Shown piece by piece: positions 1 to 7,961 of a stretch of 64,000 nt of DNA. The notes under the pieces were generated by a model. That model ran no database searches and was not told the origin of the DNA. It was given only the letters and a program-made list of their open reading frames with translations. The translations under genes were made by a program, and so were the position numbers. Within the stretch, counting starts at the first letter, position 1; every line of letters begins with the position of its first letter. The stretch is from Sphingopyxis yananensis. Lineage in GTDB: Bacteria > Pseudomonadota > Alphaproteobacteria > Sphingomonadales > Sphingomonadaceae. Where the stretch lies: positions 915,937-979,936 of the forward strand of contig NZ_JAJEWI010000005.1 in NCBI RefSeq assembly GCF_020687785.1, in the 5' to 3' direction.

Positions 1-62
1 GCGCCATCGCGCAAATGGACGTGCCAATCATCGGGGCGGCGGATGGTGATACGATCAGTCAT
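1..62 (-). CDS. pyrC: Dihydroorotase, N-terminal fragment
   Basis: Only the first 20 codons lie in the window. The reverse strand reads from an ATG at 62-60 and gives MTDRITIRRPDDWHVHLRDG. The RRPDDWHxHLRDG stretch is the conserved opening of class II (PyrC-type) dihydroorotases, and its HxH pair supplies zinc ligands. The enzyme closes carbamoyl-aspartate to dihydroorotate in pyrimidine synthesis. It is divergent from ygfZ, so the 69 bases between them should hold both promoters. The rest of the gene is outside the window. Confidence 0.85.
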   Translation of the reverse strand, partial: MTDRITIRRPDDWHVHLRDG

Positions 63-131
63 GGCAAACTCTTGTGGCTATATGATGCGATAGGGCTTGG
101 GATTTACTGCCTGCCGCCCTAGATTATAGCC

Positions 132-839
132 ATGTCCAATACCACCCTTCTTAACCGTGCGGTAATCCGTTTGTCCGGCGATGATGTTCGCGGATTTTTA
201 CAAGGCCTTGTGACCAATGACACCAGCGGCGACTTGCCCGTTTGGGCGGCGTTGCTGACGCCGCAGGGCAAAGCGATGTTCGACTTTTTCCTGTGGGCGG
301 ACGGCGAGGACGTGCTGGTGGATTGTGAGGCCGGAGCGGCGGACGCCTTGGTGAAGCGGCTGACGCTCTATCGCTTGCGCCGTCCGATCAGCATAGCCGT
401 GGAACCGGCCTTGGCTGTGCATTGGGCGAAGGATGGCGAGCAGGGCGTGTCGGACCCGCGTTTGGCCGCCATTGGTCGGCGCTGGTTGGCGGCAGCAAGT
501 AGCGAAGTTGCGGGCGCGGATGCTGCCTATTTGGCGCATCGTTTGTCTTTGGGCGTGACCGAGGGGCAGGCGGAGTTGGGCGATATTTTGTGGCTGGAAA
601 CCAATGCGGCGGAATTGAACGGCGTTAGTTTTACCAAAGGCTGTTATGTCGGCCAAGAGAATACCGCCCGCATGAATTGGCGGCAAAAGATCAACCGGCG
701 CTTGATTGTCGTGCCCTTGGCGGACGCGAATGAGAAGCGCCAACGTGTGGCCTATCCCGAACTTGGCCTGTCGGTGGAACATTTGCGCGTCGAGGATGTG
801 CCTGTGGATAAAATGCCAAGCTGGATGGCCGCTGAGTGA
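132..839 (+). CDS. ygfZ: YgfZ/CAF17-type folate-binding protein
   Basis: 235 residues. Near residue 176 it has the KGCYVGQE signature of the YgfZ/IBA57 branch of the GcvT-like fold; the cysteine in this motif is its hallmark. Family members bind tetrahydrofolate and help maintain or repair certain Fe-S enzymes. At 235 residues it is shorter than the E. coli protein (about 325) but in the range of alphaproteobacterial members. The ATG at 132 is the first plausible start and gives a family-like N-terminus. The stop overlaps the GTG start of the next gene (GTGA), which suggests translational coupling. Confidence 0.85.
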   Translation: MSNTTLLNRAVIRLSGDDVRGFLQGLVTNDTSGDLPVWAALLTPQGKAMFDFFLWADGEDVLVDCEAGAADALVKRLTLYRLRRPISIAVEPALAVHWAKDGEQGVSDPRLAAIGRRWLAAASSEVAGADAAYLAHRLSLGVTEGQAELGDILWLETNAAELNGVSFTKGCYVGQENTARMNWRQKINRRLIVVPLADANEKRQRVAYPELGLSVEHLRVEDVPVDKMPSWMAAE

Positions 840-1759
840 GGTTGCGGGCACTCCTTTTGCCAGTGTTGCTGCTGGGCAGCGCGGCGGGGGCAGGGGGCGT
901 GGCTGTTGCTGCGGATGCGCGGGATGCTCGTGCAGGGTCTTGCGCTGTTGTCAGCGTGGCAGAGGCGTTGAATGGGGTTGTGGGGGATTGTTTTACCATC
1001 ACGGCCTATGCGCTTGATGGCCTGTTGATCGATGATGGGCTGCATATTTATGCCCAGCCTAGCCGCTATAATGATCCGTCGAGCAGCGGGGTGCAATTGG
1101 GCCTTGCGGGATGGTCGGATGATAGCGCGGGGCAGGGCGCGGCGGATCTGCGGGTGACGGGGGTGCTGCGGCAGTGCAGCGACGTGGCGGGGGGCAATTT
1201 GCTGCCCAGCGCGCAATATGATTTTTGTGACGATCATCGCGGCCTATATCTGGATGTGCAAAGCGCGGAGGTGTTGCGGCGCTCGGCAGTTCGGCGGGCG
1301 GTGCGGGCGGATGGGGCGAGCCTTGGTAATTTGGTCCCCTTGGCGCAAGGGCCGGTCCGCGAGGCTTTGTTGGCGGAGTTTCGAACAGTCTTTGCAGGAC
1401 ATCGCGCTGATGGCGGCAAAATGCTGCGGGCGATGATGGGGTTGCCGCTTGGCGCAGAATTTTCGGCCCAATCGGCGTTGGCGGACGATGCTGTGATAGA
1501 GGTTTTTGGCTGGCGCATGCCGGCTTGGGCTGGCGCGGCGGAGCAGGCTGTGTTGAGCGGCCAAGGGCAAGCGATGCCGGAAGCCATTGCCTGTGTGATG
1601 GATGCGCGGCGGGCCACGCAAAATTTATGGCCCATATCGACGCGGGATATCGGCCTAGCGGCAACGCGCCCTTATATTTGCATAGGCGCGGCGCAGCAGG
1701 CCGATGGACGTGTGGCGTTGCGATATAGCATGGATAGCAATCCGGCGGTGGAGGGTTGA
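836..1759 (+). CDS. Secreted hypothetical protein
   Basis: 307 residues from a GTG that overlaps the ygfZ stop. Residues 1-26 form a typical signal peptide: an arginine near the start, a leucine/alanine-rich core and a VAVAA-D cleavage region. The mature part is therefore probably periplasmic. It carries several cysteines (around residues 36, 52, 114, 131, 253 and 277) that could form disulfides. I do not recognise a family. It lies in an apparent operon with ygfZ and the following protease (its stop overlaps that gene's ATG). The function is unknown. Confidence 0.7.
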   Translation: MRLRALLLPVLLLGSAAGAGGVAVAADARDARAGSCAVVSVAEALNGVVGDCFTITAYALDGLLIDDGLHIYAQPSRYNDPSSSGVQLGLAGWSDDSAGQGAADLRVTGVLRQCSDVAGGNLLPSAQYDFCDDHRGLYLDVQSAEVLRRSAVRRAVRADGASLGNLVPLAQGPVREALLAEFRTVFAGHRADGGKMLRAMMGLPLGAEFSAQSALADDAVIEVFGWRMPAWAGAAEQAVLSGQGQAMPEAIACVMDARRATQNLWPISTRDIGLAATRPYICIGAAQQADGRVALRYSMDSNPAVEG

Positions 1760-2280
1760 TGCGGCTGTTGCCTTTATGTCTGTTGCTGGCCTTTATCGCT
1801 TTGATTGCTGTGCAGGGCGTCAGCCATGAAAAGCCGCGCCGCGCGCAATTGGACCCCGCCCATATGCCGATGGTCACCGAAGCCAAGCGCGATTCGACGG
1901 GCAATGTCAGCGTCACGCTGCGCCGCGCGGCGGATTCGCATTTTTATGCGGATGCGCGGATCAATGGTCGGACAACGCGGGTGATGGTGGATAGCGGGGC
2001 GTCGTTGGTCGCGCTGCGCCGCCGTGATGCCGAGGCCATGGGTATTCGCATCGAAGATTTGCCCATTGCTGGCGAAGCGCGCACCGCAGGGGGTGTGGTG
2101 CCGATGCGGATGGTGACATTGGATGAAGTGGATATTGGCGGCATTCGCGAACGGGATGTGCGCGCCGCCATTTTGGATTTGCCGGACGACCAAGATATGC
2201 CCGCTGCTTTGCTGGGGCAGAGCTTTTTGGCGCGGCTAACGAGCGTTGAGATTCGCGGTGATGAAATGGTGATGCGCTAG
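1759..2280 (+). CDS. Retropepsin-like aspartic protease, clan AA family
   Basis: 173 residues. The N-terminal 20 residues are a hydrophobic signal/anchor. MVDSGAS around residue 77 is the catalytic Asp-Ser/Thr-Gly of single-domain retropepsin-like proteases, and LLGQSFL near residue 152 matches the C-terminal LLGxSFL block of the bacterial TIGR02281-type family. Such proteins work as dimers because each chain has one catalytic Asp. The ATG at 1759 overlaps the previous stop by one base; an in-frame TTG at 1756 is the alternative. The physiological substrate is not known. Confidence 0.82.
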   Translation: MRLLPLCLLLAFIALIAVQGVSHEKPRRAQLDPAHMPMVTEAKRDSTGNVSVTLRRAADSHFYADARINGRTTRVMVDSGASLVALRRRDAEAMGIRIEDLPIAGEARTAGGVVPMRMVTLDEVDIGGIRERDVRAAILDLPDDQDMPAALLGQSFLARLTSVEIRGDEMVMR

Positions 2281-2332
2281 GGGGCGCGGCTGGGGCTTGC
2301 CAAAAAGCGCGGCTTTGCCCACATCATGCGGC

Positions 2333-3025
2333 ATGACACAGCAAAGCGCATCCCAAAATCCTCCGCCAACGCCGCCCATGAAGGCGGCGATTATCCCCGT
2401 CACCAACTTTGAGCAAAATTGCACGCTGATGTGGTGCACCGAGACCAATAAGGCGGCCTTTATTGACCCCGGAGGGGACTTGCCGAAATTGCTGGATGCT
2501 GTGCGTCAGACGGGCGTTGAGGTGGAAAAAATCCTCGTCACCCATGGGCATATGGACCATTGCGGCCAAGCGGGTGTGCTGGCCAAGCAATTAAATGTGC
2601 CCATTGAGGGGCCGCATAAGGATGATTTGTTCTGGCTGGAACGCTTGGGCGAGGATGGCGCGCGCTTTGGGATGCAGGGTGAGTTTTTCGAACCCGACCG
2701 TTGGTTGGAAGATGGCGACAAGGTGACGGTCGGTAATTTGGAAATCGACGTGATTCACTGCCCCGGCCACACGCCAGGGCATGTGGTATTTTACCATGGC
2801 CCGTCGAATTTGGCCGTTGTTGGCGACGTAATTTTCCAAGGGTCGATTGGCCGGACGGACTTTCCACGCGGAAATCATCAGCAATTGCTGGATTCGATTA
2901 CACAAAAATTGTGGCCGCTGGGCGATGACACTATTTTTCTGCCGGGGCATGGCCCGCACAGCAGCTTTGGTCAGGAACGGCGCACCAACCCCTATGTCAG
3001 CGACACGGCGATTGGCGCGGCCTAA
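2333..3025 (+). CDS. Metallo-beta-lactamase-fold hydrolase, glyoxalase II-like
   Basis: About 230 residues. The THGHMDHCG motif gives the HxHxDH zinc site, and later CPGHTPGH, VGDVIF and PGHGP supply the remaining conserved ligands of the MBL fold. The small size and the PVTNFEQNC N-terminus match the YcbL/GloB2-like hydroxyacylglutathione hydrolase branch. The likely role is cytosolic thioester hydrolysis, but the substrate is not proved. The start is uncertain: ATG 2333 is used, ATG 2378 gives the tightest family fit (MKAAIIPVT), and a TTG at 2297 is also open. Confidence 0.85.
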   Translation: MTQQSASQNPPPTPPMKAAIIPVTNFEQNCTLMWCTETNKAAFIDPGGDLPKLLDAVRQTGVEVEKILVTHGHMDHCGQAGVLAKQLNVPIEGPHKDDLFWLERLGEDGARFGMQGEFFEPDRWLEDGDKVTVGNLEIDVIHCPGHTPGHVVFYHGPSNLAVVGDVIFQGSIGRTDFPRGNHQQLLDSITQKLWPLGDDTIFLPGHGPHSSFGQERRTNPYVSDTAIGAA

Positions 3026-3063
3026 TTATACGGGAATATTTGAATGAAGGCAGGGCCGCTGGA

Positions 3064-3516
3064 TTAGTCCAGCGGCACGGCTTCATTGCTGATGCCCATT
3101 TCCATATCCATCTCGGTTGTGGTCGATGTGGGCGTGGCATAAGTGATATATAAAGCGGTGATGGCCAGACCGAGCAGCGTCACCATGGTGGTTAATGTGC
3201 CGATCATGCGCGCCCATGACAGGCCGTCCATACCAAAGCTGTGGGCGATACGGCCCAGCAGATAGAGGAAGCCCGCTGCCCATAGCCACATGGACGATCC
3301 AAGCGCCGATTCCGTCAGAAACAACAGAATCAGGACAAAAGGCGCGCTTTCGATATAATTGCTGTGGGCGCGCATGCGGCGCAGCAGGCGTTCATTGCCG
3401 CCGTCACCAACAGAGATTTTTTCTTGTGTGCGGACGCGGCCGACGCGCATCATCAGCCATATGTTGATGAGCGCGGCGCCAGCAGCGATGCTGAGGCTGA
3501 TTGGATAAATGAACAT
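3064..3516 (-). CDS. MAPEG family membrane protein
   Basis: 150 residues. It starts at ATG 3516, preceded by a good GGGAG ribosome site. About four hydrophobic helices are visible. The RMRAHSNYIESAPFVLI stretch (about residues 46-62) is the characteristic MAPEG motif: R-x-x-x-N and E near the second helix, as in glutathione-binding membrane proteins of eicosanoid and glutathione metabolism. The bacterial function is usually unknown. It is convergent with the upstream hydrolase; only 38 bases separate the stops. Confidence 0.85.
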   Translation of the reverse strand: MFIYPISLSIAAGAALINIWLMMRVGRVRTQEKISVGDGGNERLLRRMRAHSNYIESAPFVLILLFLTESALGSSMWLWAAGFLYLLGRIAHSFGMDGLSWARMIGTLTTMVTLLGLAITALYITYATPTSTTTEMDMEMGISNEAVPLD

Positions 3517-3857
3517 AGTTTCTCCCCCATCTGGGCAAACGGCCGGACAAAGCAATGCCGTGCCTGTCATCAGACTGCCATCTTCTTGTGGCTTCGTCGA
3601 TGGCAAGTCGCGAGCATGTTGAGGATAAGTTCCGTGGTTTCGACGCCTGTAGGGCTTGCCTTTGTACCGAAAAAGGGTATAGCCCCGCTCCAACCGGCAC
3701 CCGACACCGTTTTGGCGTTGAGGCACCTTGTGTATGAAAAGCATCGCCCTTTCTGAGGGAGCGCGGTTTCAGGCACGAAGGCGGGCCAGTCTGAGCTATT
3801 TGGTTTGGACAAATCCGGGTATGCCGATTCGTTAAACTTTGGAATGCAGGAAATATC
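3517..3857. other. Intergenic, no supported gene
   Basis: This is a 341-base gap between the divergent MAPEG gene and rpmF. Open frames exist on both strands but none has a family-like sequence or a ribosome site. The stretch 3617-3750 is unusual in that long frames stay open on both strands. A GGA-containing ribosome site sits at about 3847-3850 in front of rpmF. The promoters of both flanking genes should be here, but I cannot assign boxes with confidence. Confidence 0.5.
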
Positions 3858-4037
3858 ATGGCCGTCCCCAAGCGAAAAACCTCGCCCTCGAAGCGTGGCA
3901 TGCGTCGTAGCCACGACAGCCTGAAGGTCGAAGCCTTTCAGGAATGCTCGAACTGTGGTGAGCTGAAGCGCCCCCACAATCTGTGCAATGCCTGCGGCCA
4001 CTATAATGGTCGTGAAGTCATTTCGGCGGAAGCTTGA
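3858..4037 (+). CDS. rpmF: 50S ribosomal protein L32
   Basis: 59 residues: begins [20 protein letters not shown] and holds the zinc-ribbon cysteines CSNCG...CNACG. This is a full-length L32 of the large ribosomal subunit. It stands directly before plsX (22 bases from its stop to the plsX ATG), the classic rpmF-plsX-fabH arrangement that links ribosome and membrane lipid synthesis. Its small size makes it easy to miss. Confidence 0.97.
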   Translation: MAVPKRKTSPSKRGMRRSHDSLKVEAFQECSNCGELKRPHNLCNACGHYNGREVISAEA

Positions 4038-4059
4038 TCGCTAGCCGGAGGGCTTATTG

Positions 4060-5094
4060 ATGAGCGTTACGCCGCGAATCGCTATTGATGCGATGGGCGG
4101 TGACGTTGGCGTGCGTGTCATGCTGGAGGGCGCTGCAAAAGCGCGCTACCAGCATGATCGACTTCGGTTCTTGCTGGTTGGTGACGAGCAGCGAATCAAG
4201 GCAGCGCTCGACAATCACCCCAATTTGCGGGCTGCGTCGGACATCATCCATACGGATGGTGTGGTGTCCGGTGAAGACAAGCCAAGCCAAGCTTTACGCA
4301 AAGCGCGCAATAGCTCGATGGGTCTTGCCATTGATGCTGTGAAGCGTGGTGATGCAGGTGGTGCGGTGTCCGCTGGGAATACCGGTGCGCTGATGGCGAT
4401 GGCCAAAGTGGCGCTGCGCACGATGCCGGGCATTGATCGTCCGGCTTTGTCGGCCCTGATGCCGACCCTTGGCGATCATGACTGTGTGATGCTCGATTTG
4501 GGTGCCAACACCGATTGCGATGCCAATAATTTGGTCCAATTTGCGGTGATGGGCGCGGCTTATGCGCGCACAGCCATGAAGCTGGAGCGGCCCCGTGTGG
4601 CCTTGCTGAACATCGGCACCGAAGAGCAAAAGGGCACGGATGAAATTCGTGAAGCCGCTGTGCGTTTGCGCGCAGCCGCGCATTTGCCGATGGAATTTGT
4701 CGGATTTATCGAAGGCGACAAATTGTCGCGCGGCGAAGTGGATGTGATTGTGCATGATGGATTTTCAGGCAATATTGCGCTGAAGACCATGGAAGGCACG
4801 GCGCGCTTTGTCACGGATTTGCTGCGCGAAGCTTTTACGTCGTCGCTGCGGTCGAAAATTGGGTTCTTGATTTCGCGGCCAGCAACCGAATTGTTGCGCC
4901 ACCGCTTGGACCCCAATAATCATAATGGTGCGGTATTTTTGGGCTTGAACGGCGTTGTGCTGAAAAGCCATGGCAGCGCGGACGCGAAGGGAGTGGCCCA
5001 TGCGGTTCACCTGTGCGCCGAGCTGGTAGAGAAGGATATCACTCGTCAGGTGACTGAGGATCTGGGTAATTTTCGCCGCGGTAGCGACCAATGA
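4060..5094 (+). CDS. plsX: Phosphate acyltransferase PlsX
   Basis: 344 residues. [11 protein letters not shown] at the N-terminus is the PlsX signature, and [10 protein letters not shown] and LDLGANTDC are further conserved blocks. The enzyme converts acyl-ACP and phosphate to acyl-phosphate, the donor for PlsY in phospholipid synthesis; it is a peripheral membrane protein. A CCGGAGGG ribosome site supports ATG 4060 over the in-frame TTG 4057. The stop overlaps fabH (ATGA), so the two are probably translated together. Confidence 0.96.
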   Translation: MSVTPRIAIDAMGGDVGVRVMLEGAAKARYQHDRLRFLLVGDEQRIKAALDNHPNLRAASDIIHTDGVVSGEDKPSQALRKARNSSMGLAIDAVKRGDAGGAVSAGNTGALMAMAKVALRTMPGIDRPALSALMPTLGDHDCVMLDLGANTDCDANNLVQFAVMGAAYARTAMKLERPRVALLNIGTEEQKGTDEIREAAVRLRAAAHLPMEFVGFIEGDKLSRGEVDVIVHDGFSGNIALKTMEGTARFVTDLLREAFTSSLRSKIGFLISRPATELLRHRLDPNNHNGAVFLGLNGVVLKSHGSADAKGVAHAVHLCAELVEKDITRQVTEDLGNFRRGSDQ

Positions 5095-6068
5095 CGCTGC
5101 GCTCCCTTTTGGTTGGCACAGGTTCGGCCTTGCCCCGCACAGCCGTTTCCAACGCGGAACTGGCTGCACGCGTCGACACCAGCGACGAATGGATTGTCGA
5201 GCGGACGGGTATTCGCAATCGCTATATTGCGCAGCCGGATGAAACCACCGCGACTTTGGGCGCAGAGGCGGCGAAGCGTGCCTTGGAAGCCGCTGGCCTG
5301 ACGCCCGCTGATATCGGCTTGATCATTGTCGCGACGGCGACGCCCGACAATACATTTCCTGCGACTGCGACCAAGGTACAAGCCTTGATTGGCACGCCCA
5401 ATTGCGTGGCCTTTGATGTGGCAGCGGTGTGCTCCGGCTTTCTTTATGCCGTGACGGTGGCGGATTCGATGTTGCGCACGGGCGCGGCCCAACATGCGCT
5501 GGTCATTGGTTCGGAAACTTTTAGCCGGATTTTGGACTGGGAAGATCGCACCACCTGTGTACTGTTCGGTGACGGGGCAGGGGCGATTGTCCTGTCCGCG
5601 CAGGATGTTGATGCGGTTGGCCATGAAGGCCCCGGCATTTTGACCACCCGCCTGCATGCCGAAGGACAATATGGCGATATGCTCTATGTCGATGGCGGAC
5701 CATCGACGACGGGCACAGTCGGCCATTTGCGTATGCAAGGCCGTGAAGTGTTCCGCCATGCCGTGACCAATTTGTCATCGGTCTTGGGTGAGGTGATGGC
5801 CGATATTGGTATTGCGCCTAGCGAGATTGATTGGGTGGTGCCGCATCAGGCGAACCGCCGGATCATTGATGCCACCGCCAAGAAATTGGGCCTGCCCGCC
5901 GAGCGCGTGGTGGTGACGGTGGATCAGCATGCCAATACTTCGGCAGCATCGGTGCCCTTGGCGCTTGATCAGGCTATGCGCGATGGACGCATTCAGGCCG
6001 GTGATCTGGTCGTATTGGAAGCGATGGGTGGCGGCTTTACGTGGGGCGCGGCAGTGGTGCGTCTGTAA
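5091..6068 (+). CDS. fabH: 3-oxoacyl-ACP synthase III
   Basis: 325 residues, thiolase fold. The catalytic triad is visible as the Cys in DVAAVCSGF (near residue 111), the His in VVPHQAN (near 249) and the Asn in [12 protein letters not shown] (near 279). KAS III condenses acetyl-CoA with malonyl-ACP to start fatty-acid elongation. Full length. The 4-base overlap with plsX marks one operon. A regulatory stretch and ihfA follow. Confidence 0.96.
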   Translation: MTLRSLLVGTGSALPRTAVSNAELAARVDTSDEWIVERTGIRNRYIAQPDETTATLGAEAAKRALEAAGLTPADIGLIIVATATPDNTFPATATKVQALIGTPNCVAFDVAAVCSGFLYAVTVADSMLRTGAAQHALVIGSETFSRILDWEDRTTCVLFGDGAGAIVLSAQDVDAVGHEGPGILTTRLHAEGQYGDMLYVDGGPSTTGTVGHLRMQGREVFRHAVTNLSSVLGEVMADIGIAPSEIDWVVPHQANRRIIDATAKKLGLPAERVVVTVDQHANTSAASVPLALDQAMRDGRIQAGDLVVLEAMGGGFTWGAAVVRL

Positions 6069-6405
6069 AGACGGCGATTGTTTAATTTTCCAACGGTCAT
6101 TTTTGCAATTGGAAATCGGCTGAAGATGATTCGAATTTGATTCGTCTCATTTTCGGTCGAAACCTTGTTAATCTGCATTGAATTTTTGCGGGAGAAAGCG
6201 CGATTTTCCGCCTGCTATGTTCATGCGCGATTTTAAGTTATTGAAAATAAATGATTTAATGATATTTGGGCCGCGAAATTTCGAAAATGGCTGCCATCCA
6301 TTTCATATTGGCGGATTTATTTCCTTTTGTTACACCTTGTTCATGGACATTCAGCCTTGATGGGTGGGTGGTCCTAACCTGATAGGTTTCAGGAGGGGGA
6401 TATTT
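6069..6405 (+). promoter_or_regulatory. AT-rich regulatory region before ihfA
   Basis: 337 bases with no credible gene, clearly more AT-rich than its surroundings (especially 6165-6340). It ends in a strong AGGAGGGGGA ribosome site 5 bases before the ihfA ATG. The base bias suggests promoter elements and perhaps IHF autoregulation sites, but I could not fit a full IHF consensus by eye. A 60-codon frame at 6178-6360 has no ribosome site and no recognisable sequence. Confidence 0.5.
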
Positions 6406-6699
6406 ATGACGGCAGGAACGTTAACGCGTGCAGACATTGCAGCCCGCATTAATCAGCAGGTCGGGCTGTCGCGCAATGAAGCGGCAGGCATTGTCGAGTC
6501 CATTTTGGACCATATGACCAACGCTCTCTCTGACGGAGAGAATGTAAAAATTTCGGGTTTTGGTACATTTGTTCTGCGCGATAAGGCAGAGCGTATTGGC
6601 CGTAACCCCAAGACCGGCGTCGAGGTGCCTATTTTGCCCCGCCGTGTGATGACATTCCGCGCGAGCCAAACCATGCGCGCACGCGTTTCAGGTTGCTGA
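6406..6699 (+). CDS. ihfA: Integration host factor subunit alpha
   Basis: 97 residues. [11 protein letters not shown] at the start, [25 protein letters not shown] in the middle and a beta-ribbon arm with GxNPKTG are diagnostic for the HU/IHF fold, and position next to a MerR gene is the usual ihfA context. It pairs with IhfB (42686-42970 on the other strand) to bend DNA. The start at 6406 follows an excellent ribosome site; the frame is open further upstream. The C-terminus is short. Confidence 0.93.
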   Translation: MTAGTLTRADIAARINQQVGLSRNEAAGIVESILDHMTNALSDGENVKISGFGTFVLRDKAERIGRNPKTGVEVPILPRRVMTFRASQTMRARVSGC

Positions 6700-6710
6700 G
6701 TAACGAAAAT

Positions 6711-7181
6711 ATGACTGATAGTGTGAATAAGAAAGCCGCGAGCAAGGCGGAGGGCGCCTTGCTGTCTATTGGAGAGTTGGCCGAAAAAATCGGGGTTCCC
6801 ACGCATGTTCTGCGGTATTGGGAAACACGCTTTCCACAATTGAAACCGCTTCAGCGGTCGGGTCGCCGGCGCTATTATCGCACCGAGGATGTCGCATTGG
6901 TTACGCGCATCCATGAATTATTGCATGTTCAAGGCTATACGGTGGACGGGGCACGCAAGGCTTTGTCGACCCGTGCGGGGCGTAAAGCTGCGCCGCAGCC
7001 CGAGGTGAAGGCGCAAGACAGCGCATCCATCACGCCCGCCGAAGCCGAAGCTTTGGCCCAGATCGACATGGGCGCACAGCCTTTGGCGATTGGTACCAAG
7101 CCCGAGCCTGTGTCGGCGCCGAGCGTAGCTGTTGAAAAATTGGTTGGTTTGCGCGACCGTTTGGAAGCCGCGCTGAATTGA
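6711..7181 (+). CDS. MerR family transcriptional regulator
   Basis: 156 residues. LSIGELAEKIGVPTHVLRYWE (from about residue 17) is a MerR winged helix, and RSGRRRYYRTEDV is the second wing region. The C-terminal half is short, proline- and alanine-rich, without metal-binding cysteines, so it is not a mercury sensor. MerR genes immediately after ihfA are standard in alphaproteobacteria; the signal is unknown. ATG 6711 is used; the frame also opens at a TTG at 6693 inside ihfA. Confidence 0.9.
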   Translation: MTDSVNKKAASKAEGALLSIGELAEKIGVPTHVLRYWETRFPQLKPLQRSGRRRYYRTEDVALVTRIHELLHVQGYTVDGARKALSTRAGRKAAPQPEVKAQDSASITPAEAEALAQIDMGAQPLAIGTKPEPVSAPSVAVEKLVGLRDRLEAALN

Positions 7182-7248
7182 TCATCACATAATTTCGCCT
7201 GTGCGGGCTTCGCTATTTTTGCGGCGCGGCACGGGTGAGTGGAGATAG

Positions 7249-7277
7249 AAAAAGGGGCGATCAAAGCCCCTTTTTTT
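7249..7277 (+). terminator. Rho-independent terminator
   Basis: The arms AAAAAGGGGC (7249-7258) and GCCCCTTTTT (7266-7275) enclose a 7-base loop and continue into a T run to 7277. It ends the ihfA-merR transcription unit. The A-rich left arm means it may also work on the minus strand. Confidence 0.85.
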
Positions 7278-7379
7278 GTGCCCGTTTGCATCGGCTTATC
7301 CGCTGGTTGTTCGGATTGGCTTGTTCCGCATGAATGGCGGTGCATGACGACGCGCTACGATTGTCGCCGCCATTGTCGA

Positions 7380-7952
7380 TTAATCATCTACATCCATGGC
7401 TGGCGATAGGGATGGGTCGAGGTCGCGCGGGCGAATGAAGCTGGTGAAGCGGGCGCTACGCTCTTCGAGGTCATTCCAGTCGTCGATGTCCAATTCCAGA
7501 CGGGCGAGCGCCGCTGTGGGCAGCTTTTCGTCAACCTTGGCGCGCAGTTCGTCATTGGCGTCGGCGGGAACCAGCATGAGAATCAAATCTTCTAGGCCTG
7601 GATTGTGCCCGCTGATCATCAGATGCGTCACGTCATTGTTGGTTTCGCGCAAAACGTCCAGCAATGTGGCGGCGGACGCCAGATAGATGCGGCGATCAAA
7701 ATGGACGGGAACATCGGCCAAGCCAGCGGCGGGTTGGAAAATGTCCAATGTTTCTGTGACGCGAACAGCCGGTGAAGCGGTGATTTGGTCCAATGGGAAA
7801 GTCTGTCGCTTTAACCACTGGCCGACCAATTCGGCCCCGCGCCGTCCTCTGGCGTTAATGGGGCGGTCAAAATCCCGTTCGACAGTGGCATCCCAGCCGG
7901 ACTTTGCATGTCGCAGGATGGTCAAGCTCTTCAAAATGTCTCTGCCTCTCAT
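7380..7952 (-). CDS. SixA-like histidine phosphatase
   Basis: 190 residues. LTILRHAKSGW near residue 10 is the RHG phosphohistidine motif, with a second catalytic His in ISGHNPGLED (near residue 113). This matches the SixA/SixA-like branch of the histidine phosphatase superfamily, which removes phosphate from histidine-containing phosphotransfer proteins, although substrates vary. It lies 9 bases after the helicase gene on the same strand and is probably co-transcribed with it. Confidence 0.87.
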   Translation of the reverse strand: MRGRDILKSLTILRHAKSGWDATVERDFDRPINARGRRGAELVGQWLKRQTFPLDQITASPAVRVTETLDIFQPAAGLADVPVHFDRRIYLASAATLLDVLRETNNDVTHLMISGHNPGLEDLILMLVPADANDELRAKVDEKLPTAALARLELDIDDWNDLEERSARFTSFIRPRDLDPSLSPAMDVDD

Positions 7953-7961
7953 TGCCTTCGC

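Noticed and set aside
198..851. 217-codon minus-strand frame opposite ygfZ
   Set aside because: It is the complement of a clear YgfZ gene; the translation shows no domain and the ribosome site is poor.
6178..6360. Small protein in the ihfA leader
   Set aside because: No ribosome site or family likeness; the AT-rich bias better fits a promoter region.
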